This document shows positions 59,001-64,000 of a stretch of 64,000 nucleotides of DNA, in pieces. Below the pieces are notes generated by a model. That model made no database searches and was not told the DNA's origin. It saw only the letters and a program-made list of their open reading frames with translations. The position numbers and the translations under genes are program-made. Where the stretch lies: the NCBI RefSeq assembly GCF_963678975.1, contig NC_089274.1, positions 18,741,633 through 18,805,632 of the forward strand, in the 5' to 3' direction. This stretch comes from Dysidea avara. Lineage: Eukaryota > Porifera > Demospongiae > Dictyoceratida > Dysideidae. Within the stretch, counting starts at the first letter, position 1. Each line of letters opens with the position of its first letter.

Positions 59001-61455
59001 GACTTCGGCCAATCAAACCAATTCATTTTTGAACTTCAAACAACAATTACCACACGTGACTTCTGCTTTAAATTTGTTGACGCGCAAGAACCATTAGAAC
59101 CTGTGTATCAGGATGTGAGACAGAGTTAGCCACAATCCACAATTATCAACAGGCTAGCATCATTATGACAAAGGCCAAATTTAAATTGAGGTCATGGGTG
59201 TCAAATAACCCACAACTTACAGCACTCACAAATCAACAAAACACACCTGATTCCACCATGCCTGCCAATATCCTTGGCATTCACTAGAACAACAGCATAT
59301 CACTCATACCCAAATCTGCTACCTTGACTACCACAATCTTAATCACAAAACAAGTGAGAAATTCTTCAAGACTCCTCCAAAGTATTCGACCCCATTGGGC
59401 TAGTAGTCCCAGTTACCATCCATGCCAAGCTTCTGATGCAGACCCTCTGGCAAAAAACATGTGGAATGGGATGAGCCACTTAAATCCGAGCTTCGTCAAC
59501 AATGGCAGTCCATAGTCACAGGCATCACAAAATTATTGTACATCAATAGATGCTACTTCACATTCACATATCAGAACCACAACATGCTGCTTCACCTGTT
59601 TGCCGATGCTAGTATCAAGGCATATGATACTGTAGCCTTTCTTAAGCTTCAACAAGAGTCTTCGTTTGTCATTGCGAAAACACATGTTACTCCACTCAAA
59701 CGCCCAACTCCATCTTACCTGGGGCTCATGGCTGCATTGACTGCCAAGTTCATTATCAGTTCCTTGCAACTGCACAATATCCCTGTTTACATCTGGACTG
59801 ACAGCCAGATTGCGCTTTACTGGATCCATAGCCAGAAGACCCTCTACAGTTCGTCTCTACACAAGTAAGTGAGATTCACAACTTGCTGCCGTCAACTTCC
59901 TGCCGTCAACTTCCTGGAGGTTTTGCTGACTAATAACAATCCTGACAAGATGTATTACTTATGACCAGTTGCAGTCTTCCTTGATGTGGTTTAATGATAC
60001 ACCCTGGTTGCTGTCTGAACACCTTTGGCCAGAGTGGGAACCTACAGAATCTCTTCCAAGTACAAATTTCATTAGTGGAAGCAGAGGAGACTGCTCAACC
60101 AGAGAGACAAAGCACTACACCTATGGAAGACACTGGACTTCACTGTATTATTGATATCTCAGCACTCAACGGTCTACCATAACTCCTCAACATAACAGCA
60201 CACATTTTAAGATTTGTTAGAAATGCCAGAAAGCCATCCATCAAGTACTCACGCCCTATCACTTCTGCAGAAACGACATAAGCTAGTCTGAAGTGGATCC
60301 AGGCTGTACAACAGCAATCATTTCCTGCCAAAATCAAGAATATTAACTCCAAATATAGTCGACTACCCTTACTTCATCAGATTTTTAGATAAGGGTAGAC
60401 TCATCCATTGTGGCGGGAGGATTCACAATGCTTCTGTCTCTGAACTGGTGAAATTCCCTTACCTTCTACTAAACAAACACTCATTCACCAAACTCATTAT
60501 CAATGCAATGCACAAGAAACATCTACATGTTGGAGTAAACTTGGATGTTGACAGCCATCAGACAGAACTAGTGGATCCCCGGTGCCATGGAAACTTCTTA
60601 GGCATTGTGTGATCTGCAGGAAGACTGAAGGAAAGCCTTACCAAATACCACCCCCACTCCCCCCCTTGTTAAGTGTAGAGTTCAAGAGACATAACCGTTT
60701 GAGGTGACAGGCATATGTGAGAGATGTGGGTAAGGAAAGTAAGAAGTATGTGTGTCTCTTTCATGACTAGAGCTGTACATCTTGAAATAGTGACTGATCT
60801 CACCACTGAGAATTTCATGCAAGCTTCAGTAGTCATAAGTCTCTGTCCAGGGTGATGATATCGGACAACGTGTCCACATATCTTGCAGCTGCTGATGAAC
60901 TCAATGAACTATTTGGTTCTGTCCCCTGGTATCTTTTGGGAGCGATTTATTGGATTAACTAAAGCTTCCCTCAAGAAGGTACTTGGAAGGTCATATGTGA
61001 GAGTTTACTCGACCTGCAAACAATTGTCGTAGAAGTCAAAGCCAACCTCAATGATCACCCACTAACATATCTCTACTGACCAGAGCCACTCACCCGGTAC
61101 ACCTACTGTATGGTGGAGAATTGTTTTGCTTCCACATCCAGTGACTGAAGGAGATGAAGGTCACGACCTAGATTATGGCATGGAGGACAATGAGGTGAAG
61201 AAGAGAGCTAAGACTAGAACATTATTGCTGAACCACTTCTGGAGAAGATGGAGAACAGAGTACCTCACATCACTGAGGAACTTTCACAGAACTGCAGGAA
61301 ACAATTCTCAGTTAGTCAAGAAAGGTGACATTGTCTTAGTCCATGATGATGGTCCTACAGCATGTTGGAAGCTTGCAACAATTGAAGTTATCACCGGACG
61401 TGATGGACTTATTACAGCGGCTAACATTTGTATGAGCAAACAGACTCACCAGTAG
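56050..61455 (+). pseudogene. gag-pol remnant of the BEL/Pao element
   Basis: Recognisable pieces, in order: a retropepsin-like segment near 57950-58030 (LFDEGSQCSFLT); a reverse transcriptase around 58541-58960 (AISTDIGKAFL, later LYADNM in place of the usual YxDD context); RNase H at 59580-59850 (LFADASIKAY, IWTDSQIALYW); an H2C2 integrase zinc-binding region near 60510-60630 (HKKHLHVG, CVICRK in shifted frames) with integrase core traces to about 60950; and a DUF5641-like C-terminus at 61126-61455. Multiple stops and shifts break every part, so no function is left. Confidence 0.82.
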
Positions 61456-61578
61456 ACTGTACCCCTTGAGATAAACCATCCAGAAGAATCTACCAGTCAC
61501 AAGATGTCCATCCCACTAGACAAGCTGTGACGAAGGCCAGTGAAAGATTGGCTGTATCCTACATGGCCACTGGTAGGA

Positions 61579-61761
61579 TGTCAATGATTAGTTATGACTT
61601 TAACATTACATAATTTTATATAGACATGTGTAGACATTACGTCGCTTTGTACTTTGAATGGTGTGGCACATGTAATCAATAGTGTTGTATTGCGTACATA
61701 TCCGTGGCAACCGTGGAGAACAGTGGACAAACCAAGCTATACCAACTGACAGTCCCGCACA
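61579..61761 (+). repeat. 3' LTR of the BEL/Pao element
   Basis: About 183 bp. Same start and end as the 5' LTR. No clean polypurine tract precedes it. Confidence 0.85.
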
Positions 61762-63693
61762 AATACCTAACTCAATGCAGGATCTTAACAAATCCTGCGT
61801 CAGCAGTGATGGGTTACAAGCCTCACCCTAAACATACAAAGTTGCTAGCCCCACAAGGCAGACCAACTAGTACATGTCTAGGATGAGCCAGTTTAACCCA
61901 TCATCAACCTAGCAGTAGTCTCATACAAAGTCCCTAGGTAAGCGTATCAAAGGGATACACTTCCTGAATGTATGTTAGTAGTCTCACAATCTCCTGTGAA
62001 GTATTCTCTGTTTGATTAAACCAGTGCATTGGAGGACTCAGTGGTCAAGTTTGTATCAGCCAGTCGACTTATCACGTGAATACTCCTTCTGTCATCTGAG
62101 ATGTGAAACGGAGGAACAGGCAGAACAGTTAAATAAACAATTTCCTCTCCTGCAGTTATCCCTAGATGAAGAAAAGTGGAAATCTGTTGAACAGGAAGAT
62201 GAAATTAAGCAGCAAAACAAGACTTTAGCAAGGAAAAGCCAAAGAGGTTTGGTATGAACGGTAGCATGACAATGAAGATGGCCCCAAAGAGAAAGAAAGT
62301 GAGATCATGCAATTGACAAAAATTACTTCACTCTGTCAAGACATGAAAACCAAAAGAAGAGAAGGAGCCCACCAATTCTCTAGCCCTTGCCATTGAAGGC
62401 GCCACCTCTTCATCTGTTTGTGAAGGATTAGAAGACTTGTGGGCATTTAAGAGGGCTGCCCAGTGGAACAGTTGGACTGATTCCGAATGCTTGCTACAAC
62501 TTGCAAACCACAATTTTTGTTTTCAAAAAAGTCGTGGGCAGTTGGTGTCTTACTGCCAGTATTAAAATTAATTTCTTTCCAAGTGCAGCTATGGTTGGGC
62601 GATTTCTCCCAACATGCCACACAGAGTCCAAACAAATTTGTACCTGGCAGGCAAGCCTATGGTCAAGACAACATGAGTGCAGACACATGCAAAATATTCT
62701 TGTGTTCCCAATTGCAGGAAGGCTGTGCTACACCCTCATGAGGCCCTATCAGTGTCTGGTGCCCGTTACTATGAGGAAATACACATCACAGAAAGAAACG
62801 AGGCGCATCTCTTGACACATCTTGCCAAGAAGGGCCAATAAAACTTCCAATTGCTAGTAGCAAGAGTTCATAATATTTGTGTAGGGGAGAGTGTCTAACT
62901 GGAGTACATTCAGCAAACACACTGCTGCAAGTAACACCTCAGGCCTTGGAAGAAAGGCTTGACTTCCACACAAATATTATGAACTCTCGCTAGTAGTTAA
63001 CTACAGTGGAAAATCTGATCACATAGTACAAACCTGCAGCCAGCAGACCGACAGCAGAGGGGAGACTATACTTGTGACTGAAAGGAAGGAGGTACAAAGC
63101 CTCCAAAAATCATCATATCAGTGGACAAGAACCGCATATCTAACCCCATGGGTATCCTTTCATTAGACTCTGATGACACAAGAGTTGGAGTAGTACATGT
63201 CATGGCAGTTGACACAGTAGATGTTACTGGTGTGTCTATCTAGGTGCTAGTTGACACTTGGTGATATCACCATCATGGATCGATCCTGAGCTCTTCAGAA
63301 AGGTGGCAGAAATTGAGCAGAAGAAAACACACAAGACCCCATTTATCTGCAATTTCAGTTGGATCGATGGATATGTGGAAATTGATGTTACATTTTACCA
63401 GTTTATGTTGCACATGATGACTTGCTATTGTCAGAAAGGAGGCTTATGTTGGTAATTGGGTATTGTGAAATATCACCCAACGGTGTCAGTAGATCATCAA
63501 AACACTCTAGAACATTCTGCTATACAAATGTGAATTAACTTTAACTGTGTATAACCTTCTATTTGTGAAGTTTCACAGTATTGATAAATAAATAAATAAA
63601 GATATATACCACAAGTAAAAGTTACTCATGGTAAACAGGTTTTAAGTACATCTTGAAAACTACATCCCTGCTATTTAGCACTATCATACTAAC
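61762..63693. other. region right of the BEL/Pao element
   Basis: No intact gene. Plus-strand fragments such as 62012-62257 (charged, Gln/Glu-rich helix) and 63258-63455 look like scraps of another retroelement, but I cannot place them. Contains the small transposon at 62861-62988 and an ATAAATA run near 63583. Presumably this includes the 3' intron of the ABHD13-like gene, whose last exon I could not find. Confidence 0.4.
62861..62988. mobile_element. 128-bp MITE
   Basis: The ends caagagttcataatattt and the complement of aaatattatgaactctc are inverted, with an 8-bp duplication GCTAGTAG at 62853-62860 and 62989-62996. Same end sequence as the element at 42285-42705. hAT-type by duplication length. 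Confidence 0.88.
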
Positions 63694-63962
63694 CTGGTAC
63701 AGTTCAGTCATCATTTTAGGTGGTATTAGCTGATCCATCAAACCTGACAGAAACAGACTGGGCATCTTAGTTGACTTGATCTTAACAATACTCATAAACT
63801 ATCAACAAGAAACTCCAAATATTATCACCAGTGAACACACACACTCCAATGCCCACCTGATTCTTGAAACAGAACAAGGGTAAGTATTGTGCTCCTGGGA
63901 ACATCTGCTGTGCCATGGCAGGTATACTGGTAAACGTGTTCTCCACAACAAGTGCCATTATC
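63694..63962 (-). CDS. ABHD13-like alpha/beta hydrolase, two internal exons
   Basis: Exons 63962-63857 and 63798-63694 on the minus strand, with GT-AG borders and compatible phases. The first encodes a VVENTF..IPAMA segment. The second encodes [19 protein letters not shown], which carries the conserved Asp of the catalytic triad region. Both match the BEM46/ABHD13 family closely. The 5' exons with the nucleophile Ser lie beyond the right edge. The expected last exon with the catalytic His (a DGTHND-like motif) is not seen down to the BEL/Pao element. Either the intron is very long or the gene is truncated. The family is a membrane-anchored serine hydrolase of uncertain substrate. Confidence 0.8.
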
Positions 63963-64000
63963 CTATAAGAATATATTAAGACAGTGAAACCTATAGTAGT

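Larger units (their letters stand above)
55669..61761 (+). mobile_element. BEL/Pao LTR retrotransposon, decayed
   Basis: 5' LTR 55669-55866 and 3' LTR 61579-61761, both starting TGTCAATGATTAG and ending in ...CACA. Flanks agtac (55664-55668) and aatac (61762-61766) are a probable 5-bp target duplication with one change. Just inside the 5' LTR, ttttggtgctgtgacc resembles the primer-binding region of BEL elements. The coding region is riddled with stops and frameshifts but keeps the domain order protease, RT, RNase H, integrase, DUF5641-like tail. LTR divergence shows it is an old insertion. Confidence 0.88.

Noticed and set aside
1-64000. CRISPR arrays, bacterial operons, rRNA or tRNA genes
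   Set aside because: No regularly spaced repeats with unique spacers, no operon structure, and no RNA gene that I could fold convincingly by eye. The genome is eukaryotic.

Overview
The window reads as nuclear DNA of an early-branching animal, most likely a demosponge. This is an inference. It rests on AT-rich sequence, intron-rich genes with GT-AG introns, clearly metazoan proteins (AP-5 sigma, ELP6, PNKP with an FHA domain, GTSF1, ABHD13), kelch and kinase genes of a kind I associate with sponge gene-family expansions, tyrosine-recombinase and BEL/Pao retrotransposons, and many small inverted-repeat transposons. No bacterial-style operon is visible.

Layout. 1-4.9 kb: two decayed DIRS-like retroelements on the minus strand, with gag remnants and the start of a reverse transcriptase that runs off the left edge. 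6.4-8.7 kb: an intron-free NRF-6-like membrane acyltransferase gene, with a broken partial copy at 17.3-17.9 kb. 10.6-15.5 kb: a complete ten-exon adenosine deaminase gene (here ADA-A, minus). 18.6-25.3 kb: a two-exon gene fusing a probable pseudokinase, a coiled coil and kelch repeats (minus), plus a second open kelch exon that could be an alternative 3' exon. A small CARD-like gene lies head to head with it at 25.4 kb. 27.3-40.9 kb: a second adenosine deaminase (ADA-B, minus) with the same ten-exon plan. Its last intron holds a 6.3-kb tyrosine-recombinase retrotransposon with split direct repeats. 41.1-44.4 kb: AP5S1 (plus). 44.5-48.7 kb: ELP6 (minus). 48.9-51.9 kb: a long GTSF1-like gene (plus). 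53.3-55.0 kb: PNKP (plus, one exon). 55.7-61.8 kb: a decayed BEL/Pao LTR retrotransposon. 63.7-64.0 kb: two exons of an ABHD13-like hydrolase (minus), running off the right edge.

How the parts relate. Three gene pairs start back to back with gaps of 68-187 bp: pseudokinase-kelch/CARD, ADA-B/AP5S1 and ELP6/GTSF1. Each suggests a shared promoter. The ADA paralogues are about 12 kb apart and share exon number and phases, so they come from a tandem duplication. The pseudokinase-kelch gene and the CARD-like gene look like a signalling or innate-immunity module. The GTSF1-like gene belongs to the piRNA pathway and sits in a stretch dense with hairpin-forming transposons. I built the exon models by hand from splice consensus, reading frame and family similarity. 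All of them close in frame, but none has been checked against transcripts.
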